Source of the DNA: JAOAGA01 sp964540515
GTDB taxonomy: Bacteria > CALINM01
Direction of reading: 5' to 3'
Assembly: GCA_964540515.1 (NCBI GenBank)
Contig: CAZIMS010000001.1
Coordinates: forward strand, 248,001 to 312,000
DNA length: 64,000 nt
Of this stretch, positions 9,806 to 17,721 are shown in pieces. Positions within the stretch are counted from its first letter, which is position 1; each line of letters opens with the position of its first letter. The translations under genes and the position numbers were made by a program. Under the pieces are notes generated by a model. It did not search any database and was not told the DNA's origin. It saw only the letters and a list, made by a program, of their open reading frames with translations.

Positions 9806-11661
9806 TCGTACCAATCTCTAAGATTCAGATAATAGGGCCCCTTGAGCTTTTTGCGGAAGTCATAGATTTTCTAAAAATAAGAAAAATAATACATCCCGAA
9901 AGAGAGATAGAGAGCTTCTGTGGCGATTTAAAAGTTTTTTTAAAGAATTATAGCTCCAGTGAAGAGATCGTGAGGGAGAAAATTTTCTATGAAAGTCTTA
10001 AAAGAAGGGTGGAGAACTTTTTGGAGATATCAAGAGATGTAACATTAATGGAGAGGGAAGGATTAAATATCGAAGATATTAATGTTAATTATGAAGAGAT
10101 TGAGAAAGACACCAACTTCTTGAAAAATTACATAAAAAAGATAGAAGAACTTGAGAAAAAGAAAGAAGAGATAGAGCTTTATATAAAATTTTTGAGTTTA
10201 GCAAAGGCATCCTTTGAAGATGTTTTGGATCTTACAAGCCTTGAGATTACAGGATTGCTACTAAAGAATGAAGAAAATGCTGAGAGATTAAGAAAAATCT
10301 TAGAAGAGAAGGGCAGGGGGCTTTATAAAATCATAACAAAAAAAGATGAAAAGAATAACGTAATAAGCATTATTATCTATCCTAAAGAGGTTAAGGAAGA
10401 GCTAAAAAGGTATCTTAAAGATATAAATATACCAGAGATAGCAACGCCTTCTGAGGTAACAAAGGTACCCCTAAGTCAAAAGATAGAGCTAATGGATGAT
10501 AAATTGAAGAAAATTGATGAGCAAAGAGAGCTATTAATAAAGGAGAAAAACGATAAGTTTAGTGAGAAAAAGGCATTATATCTGGAAAACTTAAAGATTA
10601 TTAAAAGAAGGCTTGAACAGCTTGAAGATAGAGTTTTTTTATTCAAATCGGAAAGGCTTTTTTATATTTTTGGTTGGGTACCAAAGGAAAGACTTATAAA
10701 TGTAGTAAAGGAGATAAAAAAGGAGTTTAAGGAGTTAGTACTTATAGAGGAGATTCCTCTTTATGAAAATGAGATAGAAAGGGTACCTGTTATAGTAAAA
10801 AACTCTGCATATTTTGAGCCCTTTGAGGTTTTGACTAAGGTTTTTCCTCTTCCCTCATATGGATCCTATGACCCCACATTGTTTTTAGGGATTTTTTTCC
10901 CACTTTTTTTCGGGATTATAGTTGGCGATATGGGCTATGGTATTGTTATAAGCATCCTTGCCATTATTGGGAGTAAATATTTTAAAAAGGACTTTTTAAG
11001 AAACATCTCTAAGGTGCTTTTCTACGGCGGGGTAGGCGCTATTATTTTTGGTGTAGTCTATGGAGAGTTTTTTGGTGAGCTCGGGGAGGAGATAAATTTT
11101 TTAAAGAGAATTAAGTTGTTTGATAGAAAACATTCTATAATGCAGATGTTTTTAATAGCTCTTTTTATAGGGATAAGCCATATAGTTATTGGATTTATAC
11201 TAGCTATAATAAAGCCTAGCCACAAAAAAGAAAGGGGCCTTTCATTATCTATTTTAATCTCCCTTGCAATAATCTCTATAATTATCTTCCTTTTGTTCCT
11301 TGGCGGTGATAATAAGATCTTATATGCTCTTACAGTTCTTGGAATAATAATATTTGCCTTATCAATAACCTTTTTTGGCATAATCTTTCCACTCGAGTTA
11401 ATAAAAACTTTGGGAAATATTGTTTCCTATGGGAGGATTATGGCTATTGGCCTTTCGTCAGTAATTCTTGCTAACATAGCCAACAACTTCTTGGGAGCTA
11501 TAGGTAATATCTTTGTGGGGTTTTTGATTGCCCTACTTATACATAGTATAAACATAGTTCTTTCAGTCTTTTCACCCACTATACACTCATTGAGATTACA
11601 TTATGTAGAGTTTTTCTCTAAGTTTATGAAGTTTGGTGGAAAAAAATTTAATCCCCTATAA
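9802..11661 (+). CDS. ntpI: V/A-type ATPase membrane subunit I (a-like)
   Basis: Stator subunit that forms the ion half-channels with the K ring. The N-terminal half (about 350 residues) is charged and coiled-coil-rich and faces the cytoplasm. The C-terminal half has about seven or eight hydrophobic helices, starting near PTLFLGIFFPLFFGIIVGDMG. GRIMAIGLSSVILA near residue 545 carries the expected conserved Arg. The 619 residues are within the family range. The start overlaps the preceding gene by 4 bases. Confidence 0.92.
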   Translation: MIVPISKIQIIGPLELFAEVIDFLKIRKIIHPEREIESFCGDLKVFLKNYSSSEEIVREKIFYESLKRRVENFLEISRDVTLMEREGLNIEDINVNYEEIEKDTNFLKNYIKKIEELEKKKEEIELYIKFLSLAKASFEDVLDLTSLEITGLLLKNEENAERLRKILEEKGRGLYKIITKKDEKNNVISIIIYPKEVKEELKRYLKDINIPEIATPSEVTKVPLSQKIELMDDKLKKIDEQRELLIKEKNDKFSEKKALYLENLKIIKRRLEQLEDRVFLFKSERLFYIFGWVPKERLINVVKEIKKEFKELVLIEEIPLYENEIERVPVIVKNSAYFEPFEVLTKVFPLPSYGSYDPTLFLGIFFPLFFGIIVGDMGYGIVISILAIIGSKYFKKDFLRNISKVLFYGGVGAIIFGVVYGEFFGELGEEINFLKRIKLFDRKHSIMQMFLIALFIGISHIVIGFILAIIKPSHKKERGLSLSILISLAIISIIIFLLFLGGDNKILYALTVLGIIIFALSITFFGIIFPLELIKTLGNIVSYGRIMAIGLSSVILANIANNFLGAIGNIFVGFLIALLIHSINIVLSVFSPTIHSLRLHYVEFFSKFMKFGGKKFNPL

Positions 11662-11674
11662 AGGAGGCATATAT

Positions 11675-11896
11675 ATGGATGAAAAAGTCTTGTTAGCCTT
11701 TGCGGCGGCTCTTTCCGTTGGCTTATGTGGCATTGCAACAGCTTGGGCTCAATCAAAGATAGGCTCAGCGGGCTGTGGAGCTTTAGCAGAAAAACCAGAG
11801 CTTAGCGGCACAATAATTATACTTATTGCTATCCCTGAAACAATCATAATATTAGGTTTTGTAATCGCATCAATGATTCTATTTATGATTAAGTGA
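11675..11896 (+). CDS. ntpK: V/A-type ATPase rotor subunit K (proteolipid)
   Basis: A 73-residue two-helix hairpin that forms the membrane rotor ring. The frame is open upstream, but the ATG at 11675 with an AAGGAGG site 7 bases before it is preferred. Gln25 in helix 1 and Glu54-Thr55 in helix 2 line up with the sodium ligands Gln32, Glu65 and Ser66 of the Ilyobacter F-type c subunit, counting from the shared KPE/QPE loop. It is a single hairpin, not the doubled 16-kDa form seen in Enterococcus. The stop overlaps the next ATG (TGATG). Confidence 0.9.
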   Translation: MDEKVLLAFAAALSVGLCGIATAWAQSKIGSAGCGALAEKPELSGTIIILIAIPETIIILGFVIASMILFMIK

Positions 11897-12486
11897 TGGA
11901 AAAAGAAAGTTTACTAAGACATTTATTAGAGAGTTTTGAAAGAGAAAAGGCTCTTCTTCAAGAAATGAAAGAGAAGGAAGAGAGAGAGATTGAGTCTAAT
12001 TATCTAAAAGAAAAGTTACGGTTGGAAGAAGGTTACAAAAAAACTAAAGAGCAAATGATCAAAGAGCTAAGAAAAAAAATTGAAGATGAGTATCTTCAGA
12101 AAGAGCTCGACCTTGAACTGTCACTCCAACATCTTTTAATGGATAAGATAAAGAGTATAGAAAAAAAGCTCATATTTTCTCTAAGAGATGAGAGATATGA
12201 GGAAGTGTTTTTTAATCTCTTCAATGAGTTACCTCATATAGAATGGAGTATTATTAAGATAAATCCTTTAGATAAAAAAATTGCAAAAAAATACTTTCCT
12301 CAGGCAGAAATTATTGAAGATGGAGAAATTACAGGCGGCTTTATTGTCCTATCAAAGGACGGAAGAGTAATGATTGATAATACCTTTGAAAAAAGAGCTG
12401 AAAAGATAAGAGATGAGGCTTTATTAGGAATATATAAAGAGCTAATTAATTACTTTGGGAAAGATAATGTTAAAAGAGAATATTAA
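11896..12486 (+). CDS. ntpE: V/A-type ATPase subunit E
   Basis: Peripheral-stalk subunit linking the catalytic head to the membrane sector. The N-terminal 80 residues are a charged coiled coil; the C-terminal half is a globular domain containing GGFIVLSKDGRVMIDNTF, typical of subunit E (residues contacting A/B). A GTG three bases earlier (11893) is an alternative start. Length of about 196 residues is usual. Confidence 0.88.
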   Translation: MEKESLLRHLLESFEREKALLQEMKEKEEREIESNYLKEKLRLEEGYKKTKEQMIKELRKKIEDEYLQKELDLELSLQHLLMDKIKSIEKKLIFSLRDERYEEVFFNLFNELPHIEWSIIKINPLDKKIAKKYFPQAEIIEDGEITGGFIVLSKDGRVMIDNTFEKRAEKIRDEALLGIYKELINYFGKDNVKREY

Positions 12487-13324
12487 ATCAGGCTATCCCT
12501 TCGAGTTTTTAATAGCAAGGTTAAGAAACCGTATTAACTCGCTTATTACAACTATAGCCTATTTAAAAGGTAATCTTGAGAGCCAAAGTGATTTTGACTG
12601 GAATGGCTATAACCTTACCTTTCAAAGAGAGTATGTAAATCTTTACTTCTCCATTGAAGAGAAAGAAAGGGTGCTTTTAAGAAACCTCTTCATAATCTTT
12701 GAGATAAGAAATCTTATAAGTCTCATAAGATACGCCTTCTATGAGAGGAAAGAAGAGATAAAAGAGATATTTAAAAAATCTCTTTTAAGTGACGTGATAA
12801 GGGTTATCTTTTTAAGAGACGATAGTTTTAAAAAAAAGCTTGAAAACCTCTATTATCATTTAGGTCAGATAAACAGAGAGTTACCCAATATATTAAATAC
12901 CTTTGATGAAGAAAGCTTTAGAAGTTTTGAAGAAAATTTTACAAAAGCTATTCTTGAAGGGCTAGTTAGGGATAAAAAAAATATCCCAGAAGTTAGAGAT
13001 TTTATTAAAAGGTTCATTGACTTTATCAATTTAAATGGCTTAAGCAAGGCAAATTACTGGAACAGCGAGAAAGCCCCCCTTTTTATAGAGGGAGGATTTT
13101 ATACAAAAAAACAGTTAGAAGAGATGTCTTCCCAAGAAGATTTCACAAGTAGCTTGAGGTATATGAGAAAAATTGTTAATGAGCTTAGAAAAAAAATAGC
13201 TCACTCCGATTATTATCTCTTTGTCTTTTATATAAGCAATCTATACCTAGAAAACATAAATTTAAACATACTTTTTAATAGGTTAAATTCTATAGAGAGA
13301 GAGATGGAGACATATATAGTATGA
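12467..13324 (+). CDS. ntpC: V/A-type ATPase subunit C (central-stalk cap, d-like)
   Basis: A mostly helical protein of 285 residues between subunits E and F. It fits subunit C, the funnel that couples the central stalk to the K ring, in position and in its N-terminal ARLRNRINSL text. It is a little short for the family (usually 320-350). The ATG at 12467 is preferred over a TTG at 12455; either way it overlaps subunit E. The stop overlaps the next start (ATGA). Confidence 0.78.
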   Translation: MLKENIKSGYPFEFLIARLRNRINSLITTIAYLKGNLESQSDFDWNGYNLTFQREYVNLYFSIEEKERVLLRNLFIIFEIRNLISLIRYAFYERKEEIKEIFKKSLLSDVIRVIFLRDDSFKKKLENLYYHLGQINRELPNILNTFDEESFRSFEENFTKAILEGLVRDKKNIPEVRDFIKRFIDFINLNGLSKANYWNSEKAPLFIEGGFYTKKQLEEMSSQEDFTSSLRYMRKIVNELRKKIAHSDYYLFVFYISNLYLENINLNILFNRLNSIEREMETYIV

Positions 13325-13641
13325 CTAAAAAGATGATATTAATTACTACAGAGGAGCTGGAGAATATTTTTTCTATAATAGGTTTTGAGCAATATATTGT
13401 AAGTGATATCTACTCAGCCGAAGAGCTTATAAAAGAAAAGATAGGGGATGAGAGTATAGGTTTGATAATTATTGAAGAAGAACTCTTTAAAAAATTAACT
13501 GAAAAAACCCGTTTTATCCTTGAAAAGAGGTGGAAAGGAGCTATCTGTAAGCTACCTTCAATAAAAGAGCTTACTATAGAAGAAGGCTACACAATGAAAG
13601 AGATAACAAGAGTTTTAGGATATCAGTTAAAGATAACTTAA
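13321..13641 (+). CDS. V/A-type ATPase subunit F
   Basis: A 106-residue alpha/beta protein with the family pattern of a Rossmann-like core: a GLIIIEEEL strand-turn and a C-terminal helix beginning near EEGYTMKEITRVLG. Subunit F binds the central shaft subunit D and activates ATP hydrolysis. It sits between C and A, as in other V-type operons. Its partner D is not in this operon. Confidence 0.85.
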   Translation: MTKKMILITTEELENIFSIIGFEQYIVSDIYSAEELIKEKIGDESIGLIIIEEELFKKLTEKTRFILEKRWKGAICKLPSIKELTIEEGYTMKEITRVLGYQLKIT

Positions 13642-13650
13642 GGAATTCTT

Positions 13651-15279
13651 ATGAAAAAAGGTTATGTTGAAGGCATTTCTGGTCATATTGTCCAGTCTTC
13701 CTTTAAAGATGTAAAAATAGGAGAGCGAGTCTATGTGGGAGAAAAAAATCTCGCTGGAGAAGTAGTAAGGATACTTAAAGAAGGCTGTCTTATAATGGTA
13801 TTTGAAGATACAAGAGATGTTAAGTTAAAAGAAGAGATTATTTTTACAGATAAGGAGCCTAACGTCCTTTTAGGACCAGGCTTATTAGGAGGTATTTATG
13901 ATGGTCTTCAAAGACAGCTAAGCTTCTTGATGGAAAGATATGGAAGCTTCATAAAGCCTATGAAAAACTTATTAGACATAAATCTTGGTGAGTACAAACT
14001 TAACTTTGTCCCTTTAAAAAAAAGTGGAGAAAGAGTTTTTAAAGGAGAAGCGGTAGGTTATGTAATTGAGAAGGGATTTAAGATATTTATTTTTTCTCAC
14101 AGAGAGGGGTTTTTAAAAGAGATAAAGGAAGGAAAGATAGATGTAGAAAAAGAGGTAGCCCTGCTAAAAGGAGGAGAGGCAATAAGATTTCATCATAGCT
14201 GGTCATTGAAAGAAAAAAGACCTTATAAAAAAAAGAGAAAACCCGAAAAGATTCTTCTAACAGGCCAAAGAGTTATTGATTTTCTCTTCCCCATCCCCTT
14301 AGGTGGCACCTTTATTATCCCCGGGGGTTTTGGTACGGGAAAGACAATCTTACAACAGACTATAGCAAAATTTGCACAGGCTGATATTGTAATCTATGTT
14401 GGATGTGGAGAGCGGGGGAACGAAATGGCTGAACTACTTGAAGAGTTTAGCGAGATAAAGGATCCTTGGGAGAATAGACCCTTAATGGATAGAACGATAA
14501 TTGTTGTAAATACATCTAATATGCCCGTTGCGGCGCGAGAGGCATCAATTTACACAGGTGTAACGATTGCTGAGTTTTATAGAGATTGTGGTCTTAATGT
14601 GCTTTTGATAGTTGATAGTATATCAAGGTGGGCCGAGGCTTTAAGAGAGATCTCCTCCTCCTTGGAAGAGATGCCAGGGGACGAAGGATATCCTACCTAT
14701 CTTATATCAAAGCTTTCAGATTTTTTTGAAAGAGCAGGTCTTTTTGATACCTTGAATAACACCTTAGGATCTATAACAATGTTAATATCTGTCTCCCCTC
14801 CAGGAGGAGACACAACAGAGCCAGTTACACAAAGCTGCCTTAGGACAGCTGGAGGTTTACTTATGCTTGATAAGGAACTGGCAAGCAGAAGATTTTTCCC
14901 TGCCATCAACCATAAGCTTAGTTACAGTCTTTATGAGAGAGATTTACAGAGGGCCTTAAAAGATATCTTTGGTGAGAACTATCAAGAACTTAAAAGTTTT
15001 ATTATGACATTACTTAATGAAGAAGAAAAGTTAAGAGAGATACTTGATATAATAGGATACGAAAGCTTACAAGATAGGGATAGATTAATCATAGATACAG
15101 CAGAGCTTCTTAAAGATAAATTTTTGAGTCAAAATGCCTTTAGTCATGATGCCTTCTCAACACCAAAAGAGATGGTAGAGAAGGTTGAGTTAATAAAGAG
15201 AAAATATAGAGAAGCCCAAGAGTTACTTGAGACAGGAAATCCCTATTTTGAGGTAAGAAGGGTCTATGAATCTTTTTGA
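13651..15279 (+). CDS. ntpA: V/A-type ATPase catalytic subunit A
   Basis: ATP-hydrolysing or -synthesising subunit of the soluble head. It has the N-terminal barrel, the 'non-homologous' insertion region, a P-loop (GGFGTGKT, about residues 224-231), GERGNEMAELLEEF, and VDSISRWAEALREIS. The P-loop has Thr where most relatives have Cys (GAFGCGKT). At 542 residues it is shorter than the usual 580-600. AAGGAA precedes the ATG. It overlaps subunit B by 14 bases. Confidence 0.96.
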   Translation: MKKGYVEGISGHIVQSSFKDVKIGERVYVGEKNLAGEVVRILKEGCLIMVFEDTRDVKLKEEIIFTDKEPNVLLGPGLLGGIYDGLQRQLSFLMERYGSFIKPMKNLLDINLGEYKLNFVPLKKSGERVFKGEAVGYVIEKGFKIFIFSHREGFLKEIKEGKIDVEKEVALLKGGEAIRFHHSWSLKEKRPYKKKRKPEKILLTGQRVIDFLFPIPLGGTFIIPGGFGTGKTILQQTIAKFAQADIVIYVGCGERGNEMAELLEEFSEIKDPWENRPLMDRTIIVVNTSNMPVAAREASIYTGVTIAEFYRDCGLNVLLIVDSISRWAEALREISSSLEEMPGDEGYPTYLISKLSDFFERAGLFDTLNNTLGSITMLISVSPPGGDTTEPVTQSCLRTAGGLLMLDKELASRRFFPAINHKLSYSLYERDLQRALKDIFGENYQELKSFIMTLLNEEEKLREILDIIGYESLQDRDRLIIDTAELLKDKFLSQNAFSHDAFSTPKEMVEKVELIKRKYREAQELLETGNPYFEVRRVYESF

Positions 15280-16585
15280 GATATCCTACAGAAATATTAG
15301 CGAGATAAAGGGACCACTACTTTTTTTAGAGGGAGTTTTCTCCGTTAGATCGGGAGAGGTGGTTAAGATAATCTACCCCGATAAAAAAGAGGGGAGAGGA
15401 GAGGTATTAAAAATAGATAAAAATAAAGTGCTTATACAGATTTTTTCAGATCCCAAGGGGCTTTCTGTTGAGGCTCAGGTAATTTTTACAAATGATATAG
15501 CCAAAGTGCCTCTATCTATGCAGATACTAAATAGAGTTTTTGATGGCTCCTTTAAGCCTTTAGATGATAAAGGGTTTTTTATTCCCGTAAAGAAGGTTCC
15601 TATCACAGGCTATCCCATAAATCCAGTAAGTCGGGCATCACCAGAAGATTTTATAGAAACAGGATTATCTACCATAGATGGGCTTAACACTCTTGTAAAA
15701 GGCCAGAAATTACCAATATTTTCAGGCTCAGGTCTTCCTTCAAAGGAGATTGTAAGGTTTATATTACAAAATGCAAAGATAAGAAGTGATAAGAATTTTG
15801 CTGTAGTCTTTATTGCTATTGGTCTTTCCTTTTATGACTATCATCACTACTTAGATACTATTAAAACATTAAATGCAAACTATGTAGCCTTTATAAATCT
15901 TTTAGATAGTCCTACAATGGAAAGATTATTAGTACCTCGCTATGGCCTTACAGTTGCGGAATACTTTGCCTTTGAACATGCCTTTGATGTGCTTGTTATT
16001 ATATCTGATATGACTAACTATTGTGATGCCCTAAGAGAGATATCCTCTGCAAGAGAAGAGCTTCCTGGTAGGCGTGGATATCCGGGTTTTATGTACTCTG
16101 ACCTAGCTAGTCTTTATGAAAGGGCAGGTAGATTAAAAAATAAAGAAGGCTCTGTTACAATTCTTCCTGTTCTTACTGTGCCAGAAGATGATATTACCCA
16201 TCCTATACCAGATCTGACAGGCTATATAACTGAGGGACAGATTGTCTTATCAAGAAAGCTCCACCAAAAAAATATATTTCCACCAATAGATGTTTTGCCA
16301 AGCCTATCAAGACTTATGAATAGAGGTATAGGTGAGGGTAAAACCCTTAAAGAGCATCGGCACATAGCAAATCAGCTATACAGACTTTATGCGAAAGGTG
16401 TTGATCTAAGAAAACTCTCAGCACTCTCTGGGAGAGAGGGTTTGCCCGAAAAAGAACAAAAAATTCTTGATTTCGCAGAATTTTTTGAGAAAAAATTTAT
16501 CCACCAAGAAAAAAGAAGAGACATAAAAGAGACCTTAGAGATAGGCATTAACCTTATTAATAAAGTCGAGAATATTAATCTATAA
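15266..16585 (+). CDS. ntpB: V/A-type ATPase regulatory subunit B
   Basis: Non-catalytic partner of subunit A. It follows the family through GRASPEDFIETGLSTIDG-like text, FSGSGLPSKEI in place of a working P-loop, and SAREELPGRRGYPGFMYSDL. At 439 residues it is slightly short. It is the last gene of the operon; the subunit D gene expected next is absent, and a cytochrome gene begins 140 bases later. Confidence 0.95.
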   Translation: MNLFEISYRNISEIKGPLLFLEGVFSVRSGEVVKIIYPDKKEGRGEVLKIDKNKVLIQIFSDPKGLSVEAQVIFTNDIAKVPLSMQILNRVFDGSFKPLDDKGFFIPVKKVPITGYPINPVSRASPEDFIETGLSTIDGLNTLVKGQKLPIFSGSGLPSKEIVRFILQNAKIRSDKNFAVVFIAIGLSFYDYHHYLDTIKTLNANYVAFINLLDSPTMERLLVPRYGLTVAEYFAFEHAFDVLVIISDMTNYCDALREISSAREELPGRRGYPGFMYSDLASLYERAGRLKNKEGSVTILPVLTVPEDDITHPIPDLTGYITEGQIVLSRKLHQKNIFPPIDVLPSLSRLMNRGIGEGKTLKEHRHIANQLYRLYAKGVDLRKLSALSGREGLPEKEQKILDFAEFFEKKFIHQEKRRDIKETLEIGINLINKVENINL

Positions 16586-16725
16586 ACAACATTTTTTAAT
16601 TTATTATTTCAAAGAAGTTAACAAAACATTAAATCATTTGACTATAAATAGATTTTTAATATATTTTTAATTATAAGTATAAACAAAACCTATGAATGGC
16701 ACGTAGGTGAAAAAAAGGAGGATCT

Positions 16726-17712
16726 ATGCTAAAAAAAGGCTTCTTTGTGGTTGTTGCCCTAATGTTTTTTCTTGCCTGTGCCACTATGCAAGAAAAAAGG
16801 GCAAAGATGTTTTCACCCTTAGAGTATCTTCAGGGAGCCTCTTATGTAGGTAGCGAAAGCTGTAAGGGCTGCCACGAAAAAGTATTCAGTGACAAAGCAA
16901 ATGTGCATCTAAGGGTAAAAGATTTTGAGACTGGCGGGATAAAGACTGGTTGCGAGAGCTGTCATGGTCCTGGTTCTTTACATGTTGAAGGTCAGGTTGA
17001 AAAGATTATTAGCTTTAAGAAAAAAGATTTAGACGTAGTATCCCAATGTATGGCCTGTCATCAAACAATGAAGACCATGTCCTTTGAAGGCACAGCCCAT
17101 GCAAAGGATGGTATAGTCTGTATTGAATGTCACAAGGTGCACGACAATAAAATAGCAAAGTTACTCAAAAAAGAAGAAACCGCTCTCTGTACAACATGTC
17201 ATTTAGATATTAAATCAAAGCTTTATAACCCCTCTCATCATCCTATTAGGGAGGCCAAAATGTCTTGCTCAAGCTGTCATAATGTACACAATGCTAACGC
17301 TGGTATGTTAAACACAGATGAGGGTAGCAAAGAGCTTTGCCTTTCTTGCCACACCAAGTATCAAGGTCCCTTTGTATTTGAACATGCACCTGTTATAGAA
17401 GATTGTATGAACTGTCATAATCCACACGGGACAATAGCCAATAAGCTTCTTAAACAAAATGAGCCTTTCGTCTGTCTACAGTGTCACGAAGCCCATTTCC
17501 ACGCCCTTAGAGCATCCTCTAAGAATGATTTGCAATATTTAGGCATTCGGGATCCCTATACAAATAATCCAGTTACTATAAAAGGTGATCCAGACCAAAG
17601 AGGTTTCCAGAAGGCATACTTAACCAAGTGCACCCAGTGTCATACATCTGTTCATGGTTCTGACCTGCCATCTCAGGGCATAACAAGTCAGGGCAAAAGT
17701 TTGACAAGATAG
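16726..17712 (+). CDS. DmsE/MtrA-like decaheme c-type cytochrome lipoprotein
   Basis: Ten CXXCH heme motifs can be counted in 328 residues, beginning with CKGCH and ending with CTQCH. The N-terminus is a signal peptide ending FFLAC, a plausible though imperfect lipobox, so the protein is probably a periplasmic lipoprotein. It is followed 9 bases later by an MtrB-like barrel, and the pair resembles the MtrA-MtrB module that moves electrons across the outer membrane. AAAAGGAGG precedes the start. No MtrC/OmcA-type surface cytochrome is nearby. The direction of electron flow and the terminal acceptor are unknown. Confidence 0.92.
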   Translation: MLKKGFFVVVALMFFLACATMQEKRAKMFSPLEYLQGASYVGSESCKGCHEKVFSDKANVHLRVKDFETGGIKTGCESCHGPGSLHVEGQVEKIISFKKKDLDVVSQCMACHQTMKTMSFEGTAHAKDGIVCIECHKVHDNKIAKLLKKEETALCTTCHLDIKSKLYNPSHHPIREAKMSCSSCHNVHNANAGMLNTDEGSKELCLSCHTKYQGPFVFEHAPVIEDCMNCHNPHGTIANKLLKQNEPFVCLQCHEAHFHALRASSKNDLQYLGIRDPYTNNPVTIKGDPDQRGFQKAYLTKCTQCHTSVHGSDLPSQGITSQGKSLTR

Positions 17713-17721
17713 GAGGGCCAT

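Noticed and set aside
11058..11381. Antisense open frame inside subunit I, and similar frames elsewhere (for example 30307-30621, 44617-44997, 50886-51173)
   Set aside because: They lie opposite clear genes, have no ribosome sites and no family resemblance; they reflect codon bias of the real gene.
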